Source: Thiocystis violacea (lineage in GTDB: Bacteria > Pseudomonadota > Gammaproteobacteria > Chromatiales > Chromatiaceae). Taken from it: 64,000 bases of DNA. Of this stretch, positions 46,858 to 57,341 are shown in pieces. The translations under genes were made by a program, and so were the position numbers. The DNA lies in the NCBI RefSeq assembly GCF_016583565.1, contig NZ_NRRF01000014.1, forward strand, positions 20,592 through 84,591. Reading direction: 5' to 3'. The notes under the pieces were generated by a model. That model saw nothing but the letters and a program-made list of their open reading frames with translations, did no database searches and was not told the origin of the DNA. Within the stretch, counting starts at the first letter, position 1; each line of letters begins with the position of its first letter.

Positions 46858-49800
46858 ATGTACCGGATCCTTCGCCGTCAGGCATTCTCCGAGATCACCT
46901 TCCTGTGGGAGGTCCTCGCCCCAGACGTGGCGCGTGCCGCGCAGCCCGGACAGTTCTTGATGCTGCGATTGCGCGAGGGCGGCGAACGCATCCCGCTCAC
47001 CGTCGCGGACTTCGATCGGGAGAAGGGCACCATCACCATGGTCATCCAGGCGACTGGAAAGACCACGCATGAGATGGCCAGCCACTACGCGGAGGGCGAC
47101 CAGTTCGTCGATTTCGTGGGACCTCTCGGCCGGCCTCAGCACATCGAGCGGGTCGGACATGTGGTCCTCGTGGGGGGCGGTCTTGGCGTGGCGCCGATCT
47201 ATCCCCAGCTGCGTGGCTTCAGGGAGGCGGGAAACCGCACCACTGGCATCATCGGCTTTCGCGCGCGGCCGCAGATGTTCTGGGAAGACAAGTTCCGCGA
47301 CCAGTGCGATCGGCTCATCGTCTGCACGGACGACGGCAGCTATGGCCGCGCCGGCTTCGTCACGGAGGCATTGCGGGAGGTCCTCACGCAGGATCCGCCG
47401 GATCTGGTCGTGGCCATTGGCCCGCTGCCGATGATGAATGCCTGTGTGGAGACGACCCGCCCATTCGGCGTCAAGACCATGGTGAGCCTCAATACCATCA
47501 TGGTCGACGGGACCGGGATGTGCGGCTCCTGTCGCGTCAGCATCGACGGCCAGACCCGATTCGCCTGCGTCGATGGCCCGGACTTCGACGGCCACCAGGT
47601 CGACTTCGCCGAGCTCATGGCGCGGCAGCTGCGCTTTCGCAACGAGGAGGCGCGTGCCCGAGAGGACTACGCGCACATCTGCCAACTCGAGCGCGCGCTC
47701 TTCGAGGAAGAGAAGCGTAACTACAAGAAAATCAAGGATCTCGCCCCCAAGCAGACCCCGATGCCGGAGCGCGACCCGCGCGAGCGTGCGCGCCATTTCC
47801 AGGAGGTGAATCTCGGCTACGAGCTGGAGATGGCGTTGCGGGAGGCTGAGCGCTGCCTGCAGTGCGCCAAGCCCAAATGTGTCGCCGGCTGCCCGGTGCA
47901 GATCGATATCCCGGGCTTCATCCGTCACCTCCTGGTGCGCGATATCGACGGCGCGGCGGCGGTGATTCGCCAGTCCAACGCTTTCCCCTCCATCTGTGGG
48001 CGCGTCTGTCCTCAAGAGACTCAGTGCGAGGCCCAGTGCATCATCACGGCCAAGGTCGAGCCGGTCGCCATCGGTCGGCTCGAGCGCTTCGTCGGCGATC
48101 ACGCGGGGCGGCCGCGGGTCGAGCCGCTCCGCGTCGGGCGGAAGCTCGGCAAGGTGGCCATCTGCGGTGCCGGTCCGGCCGGCCTGGCCGCGGCGGCGGA
48201 CCTGGTGAAGTATGGCTGCGAGGTGACCGTCTACGAGGCGCTCCATGTGGTCGGCGGCGTGCTCCAGTACGGGATCCCAGCCTTCCGCCTGCCGCGCGAC
48301 ATCATCGCGCGCGAGGTTCAGCAACTGCGGGATCAAGGGGTCGAGATCGTAACCAATAAGGTGATCGGTCGAACCTTCACGGTGCCGCAGCTCATCGATG
48401 AGATGGGCTATGACGCCGTCTTCCTGGGTGTTGGCGCGGGCGCGCCCAGCTTTCTCGGTATCCCTGGAGAGAATGCCGCCACCGTCTACAGCGCCAACGA
48501 ATTCCTCACCCGTGTCAACCTCATGGGAGGCGACAGATTCCCCTATTGCGATACCCCCATCCGTGTCGGTCAGAGCGTGGTGGTGGTCGGCGCCGGCAAT
48601 ACGGCGATGGACTGTCTGCGCGTTGCCAAGCGGCTCGGCGCGGAGCGCGTGACCTGCGTCTATCGGCGCTCCGAGGCCGAGGCGCCGGCCCGCATCGAAG
48701 AGATCCGTCACGCCAAGGAGGAGGGGATCGCGTTCCTCTTTCTCCACGGACCCATCGAAGTCCTGACTGACGCCGAGGGCAATGTGACCGGCATGAAGGT
48801 CGAGCGCATGGCGCTGGGCGAACCGGACGAGCGCGGACGGTGCACGCCCATGCCCACCGGCGAGCGGTGCGACATCGACTGCGACACCGTCATCTCCGCC
48901 TTGGGGACCAGGGCCAACTCGATCGTCACCGAGTCTTCGCCCGATCTCGCGGTCGGTCCACGGGGGCACATTGCGGCGGACGACGGCCAGATCGACTCGA
49001 CCCAGGCAACCAATCTGCCCGGCGTTTTCGCGGGCGGCGACATCGTCACGGGCGGCGCGACGGTGATCCTGGCCATGGGAGCCGGACGGCGCGCCGCCAG
49101 GTCCATCGCGACCTATCTGCATCTGGACAAGAAGTGGCCCATCACAGCCGCCGACGTCGGGAGCTGCGCGTCCCTCTTGGCTGGGGCGGATCGGCTACCG
49201 ATGCGCCCCGAGACGGACGGGCCTCCACCCACTGGCGGGCCGATCTGCCCCAAGTGCCACCAGCCACTGGATGAGGGTGAGGAGGCCTACATCTGCTGTG
49301 CGGGCGCCCGCCTGGAGTGGCGCTGCCACGAGTGCGGCAAGGTGAGCGAGGGCTTTGCCTTCCCCTACGGCCAGTGTCCCGAGTGCGGCGGGCGCTTGAA
49401 GCCGCTCGATCCGCATCAGATCGAGGGGCCCGCGGCGTTGGAGGCGATTCGGACCGCCTTCGAGATCGAACTCGGCGGCATGGCCTTCTACCGGCGGGCT
49501 GCGGAGGACACGCGGGATGCCGCGCTGAGGGAGTTGTTCGGGCGATTCGCGGGTATGGAGGCGGAGCACATGGCGACCCTTGCCCGCCGCTATCACGTCG
49601 AGGTTCCGCCGCCTGCCGACGGCTTTCATGTGGATCGGGCCGCCATCTATGCGGGAATCGGCAGTCACCCCGAAGATCCGATCAACCTCTTTCGGATCGC
49701 GATTGCCTGCGAGGAGCGGGCCGTCAGCTTCTTCACGGAGCGTGGCGCACAGGTGCCTGAGGGCTCGCCGGAGGCCGAACTCTACCGGGAGCTGGCGGCC

Positions 49801-49938
49801 GAAGAGCGCGAGCATGTCGCACTGCTGCGCACTGAGCTTCAGCGCTATCGGCAGGGTCAGCCCGGGCTATTATCACGCATCGATTTCACCGATCAGGACG
49901 GTGGCGCTCCCGCGTCGGTCCCGCGCGTCCCTCACTGA
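46858..49938 (+). CDS. Four-part fusion: NfnA-NfnB-like oxidoreductase, zinc ribbon and rubrerythrin domain
   Basis: 1026 residues. 1-260: FAD/NAD-binding ferredoxin reductase fold with a [2Fe-2S] site MCGSC (Cys222, Cys225, Cys237, with Asp217 as a likely fourth ligand), as in NfnA/SudB. 310-760: NfnB/GltD-like half with two [4Fe-4S] motifs (Cys333, 336, 341, 345 and Cys380, 384, 390, 394), an FAD site GAGPAGLAAAADL (437-449) and an NADPH site VVVGAGNTAMD. 797-843: four Cys pairs (CPKC, CC, CHEC, CPEC) of a zinc ribbon. 850-1000: ferritin-like diiron domain with Glu901-His904 and Glu983-His986 in ExxH pairs. Expected to move electrons among NADH, NADPH and ferredoxin, and perhaps to reduce peroxide. 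Next to etfBA. Confidence 0.9.
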   Translation: MYRILRRQAFSEITFLWEVLAPDVARAAQPGQFLMLRLREGGERIPLTVADFDREKGTITMVIQATGKTTHEMASHYAEGDQFVDFVGPLGRPQHIERVGHVVLVGGGLGVAPIYPQLRGFREAGNRTTGIIGFRARPQMFWEDKFRDQCDRLIVCTDDGSYGRAGFVTEALREVLTQDPPDLVVAIGPLPMMNACVETTRPFGVKTMVSLNTIMVDGTGMCGSCRVSIDGQTRFACVDGPDFDGHQVDFAELMARQLRFRNEEARAREDYAHICQLERALFEEEKRNYKKIKDLAPKQTPMPERDPRERARHFQEVNLGYELEMALREAERCLQCAKPKCVAGCPVQIDIPGFIRHLLVRDIDGAAAVIRQSNAFPSICGRVCPQETQCEAQCIITAKVEPVAIGRLERFVGDHAGRPRVEPLRVGRKLGKVAICGAGPAGLAAAADLVKYGCEVTVYEALHVVGGVLQYGIPAFRLPRDIIAREVQQLRDQGVEIVTNKVIGRTFTVPQLIDEMGYDAVFLGVGAGAPSFLGIPGENAATVYSANEFLTRVNLMGGDRFPYCDTPIRVGQSVVVVGAGNTAMDCLRVAKRLGAERVTCVYRRSEAEAPARIEEIRHAKEEGIAFLFLHGPIEVLTDAEGNVTGMKVERMALGEPDERGRCTPMPTGERCDIDCDTVISALGTRANSIVTESSPDLAVGPRGHIAADDGQIDSTQATNLPGVFAGGDIVTGGATVILAMGAGRRAARSIATYLHLDKKWPITAADVGSCASLLAGADRLPMRPETDGPPPTGGPICPKCHQPLDEGEEAYICCAGARLEWRCHECGKVSEGFAFPYGQCPECGGRLKPLDPHQIEGPAALEAIRTAFEIELGGMAFYRRAAEDTRDAALRELFGRFAGMEAEHMATLARRYHVEVPPPADGFHVDRAAIYAGIGSHPEDPINLFRIAIACEERAVSFFTERGAQVPEGSPEAELYRELAAEEREHVALLRTELQRYRQGQPGLLSRIDFTDQDGGAPASVPRVPH

Positions 49939-50374
49939 CCCTGGCAGGGCGCGGGCTGGCCTTCATTCCGGCGCGCTCGGAACCACACCCTCCGGCGCGG
50001 AGTGCCGCCGATAGCATCCAGGGGATATCCCGCAACCCCGCTGAGAGCGGTTGAATTTCCCGGCCGCATCCGTCAATCTGCGTCGGGCGCCCGGGTTGTG
50101 CAGGTTGCTCGGCGACCGTGCAAGCTGCGCGGATCGCACCGGGGCAGAAGACAACGAGAACATCCTCGGTCGTCTGCTCTGGGGTGTGAAGAGGGCCGCA
50201 ACTCGGCAGCCGCTTCCTCCCCAGGCTCTGAGTGGCGACGTGCCGGACGCTCGCCAAGTCTCGACGCCGGTCAATTTCCGGGTCGCGCAGCCATCGCAGC
50301 CCCGCACATCGATTCTCGGGCTCCGCCTTGGTCGCGTCCCTAACGCTTCACAGACGAACATCACAAGGCAGAGC
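49939..50374. other. Intergenic region upstream of etfB
   Basis: 436 bases. An open frame runs into etfB from 50051, but its first 108 codons lack family similarity and the ATG at 50375 has AAGG at good spacing. A degenerate stem around 50030-50053 is seen. No recognised riboswitch. Confidence 0.45.
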
Positions 50375-51265
50375 ATGAGCTACCATTCCATCGTAATGGT
50401 CAAACAGGTTCCGGATACGGCGAACATCTCCGGGCAGGTGATGAAGCCGGATGGAACCGTCAACCGCAGTAAGCTCCCGACGATTTTCAATCCCGAGGAC
50501 AAGGTCGCCCTGGAATTGGCGCTGCAGCTCCGGGATCGCTACGACGGCACGGTGCGCGTGGTGACCATGGGGCCTCTGAAGGCATCGGATTTGCTGAGAG
50601 ACTGCCTCTACATGGGGGCCGACGAGGCCATTCTCGTCAGCGACCGCAAGTTCGCCGGCGCGGACACCCTCGCCACCTCCTATGTGCTCGCGGAGACCCT
50701 GCGCAAGTTGGCTCCCTACGACATCATCTTCGCCGGTCGCCAGGCGATCGACGGCGATACCGCCCAGGTCGGTCCCCAAACGGCGGAGAAGCTGGCGCTT
50801 CCCCAGATCACCTATGCCGAGGCGATCCTTGAGGCCAAGGATCGGACCATCACCGTCAGGCGCAAGATCGATCACGGCTTCGAGGTCCTGGAAGGCACAT
50901 TGCCGCTGCTGATCACCGTGGTGAAGGATGCCGCGACGCCGCGTCCCTTCCGCGCCAAGCGGGTCATGGCCTACAAGAACGCCCGCACCCTGCTCGAGCT
51001 CGAGAAGATGGCGGAGGCCAATTCGCTGCTCTACTCGGATCAGCTCAAGGATGAATACGTCTCCAAGGGGCTCTTCATTCCCACGCTGACCGCCGACGAC
51101 CTGGATATCGACAGCAGCCGGTGCGGCTTGGGCGGCTCACCGACCAAGGTCCATAAGATCGAGTCCGTGGTCCTTGGCGGCAGCACCCATGAGACCATCC
51201 CCGCGACGAAAGAGGGGATGTACGGGCTGATCGACAAGCTGATGGACGATCATATCTTCGGATAG
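50375..51265 (+). CDS. etfB: Electron transfer flavoprotein beta subunit
   Basis: 296 residues from ATG 50375 (MSYHSIVMVKQVPDTANISG), AAGG six bases upstream. ETF-beta features: the VKQVPD start, NPEDKVALELALQLRD, the AMP/FAD-site FAGRQAIDGDTAQVGPQTAEKL, and a long C-terminal arm. About 40 residues longer than the mitochondrial-type subunit, as in ETFs linked to low-potential or bifurcating systems. The DGDTAQVGP loop is of the type seen in bifurcating EtfB, where it may hold a second FAD (inference). Paired with etfA 40 bases downstream. Confidence 0.93.
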   Translation: MSYHSIVMVKQVPDTANISGQVMKPDGTVNRSKLPTIFNPEDKVALELALQLRDRYDGTVRVVTMGPLKASDLLRDCLYMGADEAILVSDRKFAGADTLATSYVLAETLRKLAPYDIIFAGRQAIDGDTAQVGPQTAEKLALPQITYAEAILEAKDRTITVRRKIDHGFEVLEGTLPLLITVVKDAATPRPFRAKRVMAYKNARTLLELEKMAEANSLLYSDQLKDEYVSKGLFIPTLTADDLDIDSSRCGLGGSPTKVHKIESVVLGGSTHETIPATKEGMYGLIDKLMDDHIFG

Positions 51266-51302
51266 ACCCCTGTTTCGGATAGGCCCCTGTTTCGGATAGG
51301 CC
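51257..51302. repeat. 17-bp tandem duplication between etfB and etfA
   Basis: TTCGGATAG(A/G)CCCCTGT occurs at 51257-51273 and 51274-51290, with a third partial copy TTCGGATAGGCC at 51291-51302. The first copy covers the last etfB codons and its TAG stop; the copies fill the gap to the etfA start. Confidence 0.85.
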
Positions 51303-51305
51303 ACT

Positions 51306-52325
51306 ATGAGCGACACACAACAAGAAGTCTGGGTATTTATCGAGCAGCGCGAGGGCAAGCCCGCCGAGGTGAGCTTCGAGCTGCTCTCCAAGGGCCGCAA
51401 GCTGGCGGAGAGCCTCAACGGCGCGCTGAAGGCGGTGCTCATCGGGCACGACATGCAGGACCTTGCAACGGAGACCTTCCGCTACGGCGTGACCGAGGTT
51501 CTGCTGGCGGATCATCCGGAGCTCGCGCACTACAACACGCTGCCCTATAGCCGCATCCTCAGCGAATTGGTCGATGAATATCAGCCGCGCATCGTCCTCT
51601 TTGGCGGCTCCTTCATCGGTCGTGACCTGGCGCCACGGGTTGCGTCCCACACGCGCAGCGGCCTGACCGCCGACTGTACGGATCTGCAGATCTCGGACGT
51701 GACCTATCTGCGCAAGGACTACGCGCAGCTGCTGCTGCAGATCCGTCCGGCCTTCGGCGGCAACATCATCGCGACCATCATCTGTCCGGACTCGCCCGTG
51801 CAGATGGCCACGGTGCGCGAGGGCGTCATGGAGAAGATTCCGCTGGAGCAGCCGGTCGAGGGGCGGATCACGCAGGTGCGCTATGAGCCGGACGACGTCG
51901 ACCATCTGGTCCGCATCATCGCCAGGCATCACGAGGATTCCAAGGTCAATCTCAAGGCCGCGCCCATCATCGTGTCGGGCGGCTACGGCATGGGCAACTT
52001 CCAGAACTTCCAGATCCTCTACGAGCTGGCGCGCGTCATCGGGGGGGAGGTTGCCGGCACGCGCGCGGCGGTCGACGCGGGTTTCATCGACCATGCGCGC
52101 CAGGTCGGGCAGACCGGGGTCACGGTGCGGCCCAAGCTCTACATCGCCTGCGGCATCTCCGGGGCGATCCAGCACCGGGCTGGGATGGCCGACTCGAACA
52201 AGATCATCGCCATCAACGACGATCCTGACGCACCCATCTTCGGCGTCTGCCACTACGGCATCGTCGGCGATGTGATGGACGTCATCCCGATGCTCATCGA
52301 CGCCTATAAGCACAAATTAAAGTAG
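51306..52325 (+). CDS. etfA: Electron transfer flavoprotein alpha subunit
   Basis: 339 residues. The C-terminal FAD-binding domain is clear: [58 protein letters not shown] and [15 protein letters not shown]. Forms a heterodimer with EtfB and accepts electrons from acyl-CoA dehydrogenases or, in bifurcating types, from NADH. ATAGGCC from the tandem repeat lies before the ATG, so a normal ribosome site is weak. It is 7 bases before the acyl-CoA dehydrogenase. Confidence 0.95.
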   Translation: MSDTQQEVWVFIEQREGKPAEVSFELLSKGRKLAESLNGALKAVLIGHDMQDLATETFRYGVTEVLLADHPELAHYNTLPYSRILSELVDEYQPRIVLFGGSFIGRDLAPRVASHTRSGLTADCTDLQISDVTYLRKDYAQLLLQIRPAFGGNIIATIICPDSPVQMATVREGVMEKIPLEQPVEGRITQVRYEPDDVDHLVRIIARHHEDSKVNLKAAPIIVSGGYGMGNFQNFQILYELARVIGGEVAGTRAAVDAGFIDHARQVGQTGVTVRPKLYIACGISGAIQHRAGMADSNKIIAINDDPDAPIFGVCHYGIVGDVMDVIPMLIDAYKHKLK

Positions 52326-52332
52326 CCGAGCC

Positions 52333-54054
52333 ATGGCCAACTATTTCACCGATAACACTGATCTACTCTTCCATTTCAATCGCCTGAAGCTCGCGGACGT
52401 GGTCGAGATGGCCGAGCACGGCTATGCCGAGGCCAAAGAGTACGACTTCGCCCCGGTCGACTATCAGGACGCGCTCGACAACTACCGCAAGGTCCTGGAG
52501 ATCGTCGGCGACATCACGGCGAACAACGTCGCCCCGCAGGCCGCCGCCGTGGACGAGGAGGGCAGTCATTTCTCCGAGGGCAAGGTCCAGTACGCCAAGG
52601 GGATCCAGGAGGCGTTGGAGCAGCTGACCAAGGCGGAGCTCATGGGCTTCACCCTGCCGCGGCGCTACGGGGGGCTCAACATTCCGACCACCATCTATAC
52701 GATGGCGATCGAAATGGTCTCCCGGGCCGAGGCCTCGCTGATGAACCTCTTCGGTCTGCAGGACATCGCCGAGACCATCAACAAGTACGGCACCGAAGAG
52801 CAGCGCCAGGAGTTCCTGCCCCAGTTCGCCAGCGGCGAGGCCACGGGCGCCATGGCCTTGACCGAGCCGGATGCGGGCTCCGACCTGCAGGCCGTCAACA
52901 TGGTGGCCTACCAGGACGAGTCCGGTCAGTGGCGGCTGAAGGGCGTCAAGCGCTTCATCACCAACGGCAACGCCGAGATCATTCTGGTGCTGGCGCGCTC
53001 CGAGCCGGGCACCAAGGACGGCCGGGGCTTGAGTCTCTTTGCCTGCTATGGCAAGGACGACGTCGTGGTGCGGCGCATCGAGAACAAGCTCGGCATCCAT
53101 GGGTCGCCGACCTGCGAGCTGCAGTTCAACGACACGCCCGCCCAACTCATCGGCAAGCGCAAATTCGGCCTCATCAAGTACGTCATGGACATGATGAACG
53201 GGGCGCGACTGGGCGTGGCCGGTCAGGCCCTCGGCATCTCCCAGGCGGCCTATGAGGAGGCGCTGCGCTACGCCAAGGCGCGCGAGCAGTTCGGCAAGAG
53301 CATCTACGAGATCCCCGTGGTCACCAATATGCTCATGGAAATCCGCGTGACGCTGGAGAGCGATCGCTCGCTACTCTATGCCGCCTGTCACTGGGTGGAC
53401 CTGCGCAACAAGCTGGAGGAGCGGATCGAGGCGCTCAAGGCGCAGGGCAAGGACTCGAGCGCCGAGAGCGCCAAGTTCAAGGAGGCGTCCCGCGTCGCGG
53501 CCTTGCTTACCCCCATGGCCAAGTACGTGCTCAGCGAGAACGCCAACAGGGTCTCCTATGACGCCCTGCAGATTCATGGCGGCACGGGCTATATGCGGGA
53601 GTTCAATGTCGAGCGCCTGACCCGGGATGCGCGCATCACCAACATCTACGAGGGGACCTCGCAGCTGCAAATCGTCGCGGCCATCGGCGGTGTCATCAAC
53701 GACATCTTCGCCGCCGACTTCGAGGCACGCGAGCAGCGGGAGACGGCCGGCAGTCTGGGACGACTGGCGGATGAGCTGAAGGAGATGCGCGTGCTCTTCC
53801 TGGACGCCCTGAAATTCGTCACGGACAAGACCGACAAGCATTTCCAGAGCGTCGCCGCCAAGGAGTTGGTGGAGATCTACTCCTATCTCTATACGGGGTG
53901 GCTGCTCATGGACGAGGCGGACGAGGACAACCGCAAGGTCTTCATCGCCCGGCGCTACATCCTGGGCGCGGCAGCCAAGACGCGCGGGAACTGGGAAATC
54001 ATCAAGAAGGATCTCTACGCCGACCTGCTGCACGCCGAGGACATTCTGATCTGA
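52333..54054 (+). CDS. Acyl-CoA dehydrogenase
   Basis: 573 residues, longer than the classic 380-residue enzymes because of an N-terminal helical extension and a C-terminal domain. FAD-site motifs AMALTEPDAGSDLQ and KRFITNGNAEIILVLAR and the C-terminal QIHGGTGYMREFNVERLTRD are intact. A Glu in the RDARITNIYEGTSQLQ loop is the usual place of the catalytic base. It oxidises an acyl-CoA to enoyl-CoA and passes electrons to the EtfAB encoded just upstream; the substrate chain length is unknown. Followed by the convergent fabI. Confidence 0.94.
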   Translation: MANYFTDNTDLLFHFNRLKLADVVEMAEHGYAEAKEYDFAPVDYQDALDNYRKVLEIVGDITANNVAPQAAAVDEEGSHFSEGKVQYAKGIQEALEQLTKAELMGFTLPRRYGGLNIPTTIYTMAIEMVSRAEASLMNLFGLQDIAETINKYGTEEQRQEFLPQFASGEATGAMALTEPDAGSDLQAVNMVAYQDESGQWRLKGVKRFITNGNAEIILVLARSEPGTKDGRGLSLFACYGKDDVVVRRIENKLGIHGSPTCELQFNDTPAQLIGKRKFGLIKYVMDMMNGARLGVAGQALGISQAAYEEALRYAKAREQFGKSIYEIPVVTNMLMEIRVTLESDRSLLYAACHWVDLRNKLEERIEALKAQGKDSSAESAKFKEASRVAALLTPMAKYVLSENANRVSYDALQIHGGTGYMREFNVERLTRDARITNIYEGTSQLQIVAAIGGVINDIFAADFEAREQRETAGSLGRLADELKEMRVLFLDALKFVTDKTDKHFQSVAAKELVEIYSYLYTGWLLMDEADEDNRKVFIARRYILGAAAKTRGNWEIIKKDLYADLLHAEDILI

Positions 54055-54254
54055 GCCGCGGCGGCTACCGGGGCGCCTGCCGCGACGTTTCTCGTCGACT
54101 GACAGGCTGCGCGGATCGCCAAGGGCTCACAGAGGCGGGACGTGCCGTGCCGGCAGGATTGACAGGCGTTGCTCAGGGCGTCCTGGCGCGCCTGGCCGAC
54201 CCTGCCAATCCTGTCCGCTCTCAAGCGGACGGGATCGCCGTGCTTGGTGGCGGT

Positions 54255-55031
54255 TTAGCCGAGGCCGAGGATGTTGAAGCCGGTGTCGACGTAGAGGATA
54301 TCGCCGGTGATGCCGCTGGCGAGATCGGAGCAGAGGAAGGCGGCGGCGTTGCCGACCTCCTCGGTGGTGACGGTCCGCCGCAGCGGGGTGTGGCGCTCCA
54401 CCTGTTTGAGCATCGAACGGAAATGCGAGATGCCGGACGCCGCCAGGGTCTGGACCGGACCGGCGGAGATGGCGTTGACCCTGGTGCCCTGGGGACCGAG
54501 CGAGGCGGCCAGGTAGCGCACGTTCGCCTCGAGACTGGCCTTCGCCAGGCCCATGACGTTGTAGTAGGGGACGGCCCTGACCGAGCCGAGGAAGGTCATG
54601 GTCAGCAGCGAGCCGTTGCGGCCCTCCATCATGCGCCGGCTCGCCTTGGCGAGGGCGGAGAAACTGTAGGACGAGATCTCGTGGGCGGTGAGGAAGCCCT
54701 CGCGCGTCAGCCCCTCGACATAGTCGCCCGCCAGCTCATGCTGAGGTGCGAAGGCGACGGAGTGGACGATGACGTCGAGCCCGTCCCAGTGCGCTTCCAG
54801 CTCAGTGAAGAGATGCGTGATCTCCCGATCGCTGCTGACGTCGAGGGGGAGCGCGATCGTCGAGCCCAGCTTGGCGGCAAATTCCTCCACCCGTGTCTTG
54901 AGTTTGTCGTTCTGGTAGGTCAGGGCGATCTCGGCGCCTTCCCGGCGCATGGCCTGGGCGCAGCCCCATGCGATGGAGCGGTTGCTCGCGACGCCCGTGA
55001 TAAGAACCTTCTTGCCTTGTAGGAAACCCAT
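54255..55031 (-). CDS. fabI: Enoyl-ACP reductase (NADH) FabI
   Basis: 258 residues from ATG 55031 ([21 protein letters not shown]); the frame opens further upstream but homologues start here. Rossmann motif GVASNRSIA, FabI-type catalytic Tyr157-x6-Lys164 in [13 protein letters not shown], and QTLAASGI are typical. It performs the last reduction of each fatty acid elongation cycle. No other fab gene is adjacent. The intergenic region to the convergent acyl-CoA dehydrogenase has only a weak 6-bp hairpin (54213-54230). Confidence 0.96.
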   Translation of the reverse strand: MGFLQGKKVLITGVASNRSIAWGCAQAMRREGAEIALTYQNDKLKTRVEEFAAKLGSTIALPLDVSSDREITHLFTELEAHWDGLDVIVHSVAFAPQHELAGDYVEGLTREGFLTAHEISSYSFSALAKASRRMMEGRNGSLLTMTFLGSVRAVPYYNVMGLAKASLEANVRYLAASLGPQGTRVNAISAGPVQTLAASGISHFRSMLKQVERHTPLRRTVTTEEVGNAAAFLCSDLASGITGDILYVDTGFNILGLG

Positions 55032-55163
55032 TGTTGATCGTCTCTTGCGGTCGGTTGTGGGCGCATTGGATGCGCGCTCAGTGGTTTGGTGAGGATAGTA
55101 TTGGTCGATCACACCCCAATGTGGCGCGTAACAGTACCGAAACTTGTGGGTCGACGGAAGGGT

Positions 55164-57341
55164 ATGCCGGGAGCATGCGGTTTGAGTGAGAAGATCGGGT
55201 TATGGCTGCTCGGCTTGCTGTCCCTGGGGCTGACGGGATGCGGCGATGGGATTTGGAATACCCCCTATTCAAGCGCGGATGCCCAGGGCAATACCTACTA
55301 CAGCTCCTTCGCCGAACGCCCCAAGCATCTGGATCCAGCGCGCTCCTACAATTCCAACGAGTATGCCTTCCTGGCGCAGATCTACGAGCCCCCTCTGCAG
55401 TACCATTTTCTCCTGCGCCCCTATCGGCTGGTGCCGCTCTCGGCCGCCGAGGTGCCGGTTCCGTCCTATTTCGACGCCGCCGGCGCACCCCTGCCCGAGG
55501 ATGCCAGTGCCGCCGAGATCGATCATAGCGACTATGTGATCCGGATCCAGCCCGGCATCCGCTTTCAGCCGCATCCCGCCTTCGCCAAGGATGCCGATGG
55601 GCGCTCCGTCTATCACGCACTGCAGCGCGCCGACCTCGACGGCATCAACCGCCTCTCGGACTTCGCCGAGGTTGGCACGCGCGCGGTGACTGCGGAGGAC
55701 TTCGTCTATCAGATCAAGCGCTTGGCGGCGCCCTGGTCGCATTCGCCCATTTCCGGCGTGATGCAGCAGCATATTCGCGGTTTCGGCGCACTCTCCGCCT
55801 CACTGGAGGGCATCGACGCGCGCGACGAGCTCGCGCGTGTCCAAGCCTTGCGCCAGGCGCGCATCGCGGGTGTCGAGGTGCTCGACCCCCTAACCTTCAA
55901 GATCAGGGTTGAGGGCAAGTATCCGCAGTTCAGCTACTGGCTCGCCATGCCCTTCCTTGCGCCCGTGCCCTGGGAGGCGGATGTCTTCTATGCGCAGCCC
56001 GGGATGGCTGAGCGCAACATCAGCCTCGACTGGTACCCTGTCGGCACCGGACCCTACATGCTGAGCGAGAACAACCCGAATCTGCGCATGACGCTCGATC
56101 GCAATCCCAACTTCCATGGCGAGCGCTATCCGAGCCAAGGCATGCCGGAGGACGCCGGCAGCGGTATCCTCGCCGATGCGGGCAGGCCGCTGCCCTTCAT
56201 CGACCGGGCCATCTATAGCCTGGAGAAGGAAGATATTCCGCGCTGGAACAAGTTCCTTCAAGGCTACTTCGATAGCTCGGGCATCTCGTCCGACGCCTTC
56301 GATCAGGCGGTCCAGATCGATGCCCAGGGCGAGCCGATCCTCACGGATGCGATGCGCGGGCAGGGGATCGAGCTATTGACCGCCGTCGAGCCATCCGTCT
56401 TCTACATGGGCTTCAACATGCTCGACCCCGTGGTGGGTGGGGAGTCTCAGCGGGCTCGGCTCTTGCGGCGCGCCATCTCCATCGCCATGGACTATGAGGA
56501 GTTTATCTCCATCTTCGCCAACGGCCGAGGTCTGGTCGCTCAAGGGCCGATTCCGCCCGGCATCTTCGGGCACCGAGAAGGGGAGGCGGGTATCAATCCA
56601 TTCGTCTACGCGTGGCGCGATGGCCGGCCGGTCCGCCGCGGTCTGGACGAGGCACGCGTGCTCATGGAGCAGGCCGGCTATCCGGGCGGCGTCGATCGCG
56701 AGACGGGGCGGGCACTTTCCATCAACTACGAGGCGGCGGCGACTGGTCCCGACGATCGCGCGCGTCTGAACTGGATCCGCAAGCAGTTCGCCAAACTCGG
56801 CATCGAGCTGGTCATCCGCTCGACGGACTACAACCGCTTTCAGGAGAAGATCCGCAACGGCACCGGCCAGGTCTTCATGTGGGGCTGGAACGCCGACTAT
56901 CCGGATCCCGAGAACTTCCTCTTTCTGCTCTATGGCCCCAATGGCAAAGTCGAGCACCAGGGAGAAAACGCCTCCAACTATGCCAATCCCGAATTCGACC
57001 GCCTCTTCGATGCCATGAAATTCATGGAGGACGGACCCGAGCGTCAGGCCCTGCTCGATCGCATGGTCGAAATCGCGCGCACGGATGCCCCCTGGGTCTG
57101 GGGCTTCTTCCCCAAGGCCTTCAGTCTCCATCATCAGTGGCTCTACAACGCCCATCCCAACCAGATGGCAAACAATACACTCAAGTATCGCCGGATCGAT
57201 CCAACGCTGCGCGAGAGGCTGCGGCGCGCGTGGAATGCGCCAATCCTCTGGCCGCTATGGGGGCTGGGGGGCGTGGTTCTCCTGTTGGTGGTCCCCGCCT
57301 GGTGGATGGTGCGCCGACGCGAGCGGAGCACCGCCCTGTGA
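55164..57341 (+). CDS. Family 5 peptide-type substrate-binding lipoprotein with C-terminal membrane helix
   Basis: 725 residues from ATG 55164. A TTG at 55182 ([19 protein letters not shown]), with GGGA at better spacing, is a good alternative. The lipobox LTGC predicts a lipoprotein. The body is an SBP_bac_5 protein (for example [50 protein letters not shown]). Uniquely, a hydrophobic helix [19 protein letters not shown] followed by RRRERS sits at the end, so the protein may be held at both ends. First gene of an SBP-permease-permease-ATPase operon; substrate unknown, perhaps peptides. Stop overlaps the next start. Confidence 0.9.
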   Translation: MPGACGLSEKIGLWLLGLLSLGLTGCGDGIWNTPYSSADAQGNTYYSSFAERPKHLDPARSYNSNEYAFLAQIYEPPLQYHFLLRPYRLVPLSAAEVPVPSYFDAAGAPLPEDASAAEIDHSDYVIRIQPGIRFQPHPAFAKDADGRSVYHALQRADLDGINRLSDFAEVGTRAVTAEDFVYQIKRLAAPWSHSPISGVMQQHIRGFGALSASLEGIDARDELARVQALRQARIAGVEVLDPLTFKIRVEGKYPQFSYWLAMPFLAPVPWEADVFYAQPGMAERNISLDWYPVGTGPYMLSENNPNLRMTLDRNPNFHGERYPSQGMPEDAGSGILADAGRPLPFIDRAIYSLEKEDIPRWNKFLQGYFDSSGISSDAFDQAVQIDAQGEPILTDAMRGQGIELLTAVEPSVFYMGFNMLDPVVGGESQRARLLRRAISIAMDYEEFISIFANGRGLVAQGPIPPGIFGHREGEAGINPFVYAWRDGRPVRRGLDEARVLMEQAGYPGGVDRETGRALSINYEAAATGPDDRARLNWIRKQFAKLGIELVIRSTDYNRFQEKIRNGTGQVFMWGWNADYPDPENFLFLLYGPNGKVEHQGENASNYANPEFDRLFDAMKFMEDGPERQALLDRMVEIARTDAPWVWGFFPKAFSLHHQWLYNAHPNQMANNTLKYRRIDPTLRERLRRAWNAPILWPLWGLGGVVLLLVVPAWWMVRRRERSTAL

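Noticed and set aside
50020..50120. TPP-type riboswitch suggested by a CTGAGA-like sequence upstream of etfB
   Set aside because: The other conserved thiamine-box parts and stems are missing; only a degenerate stem is present.
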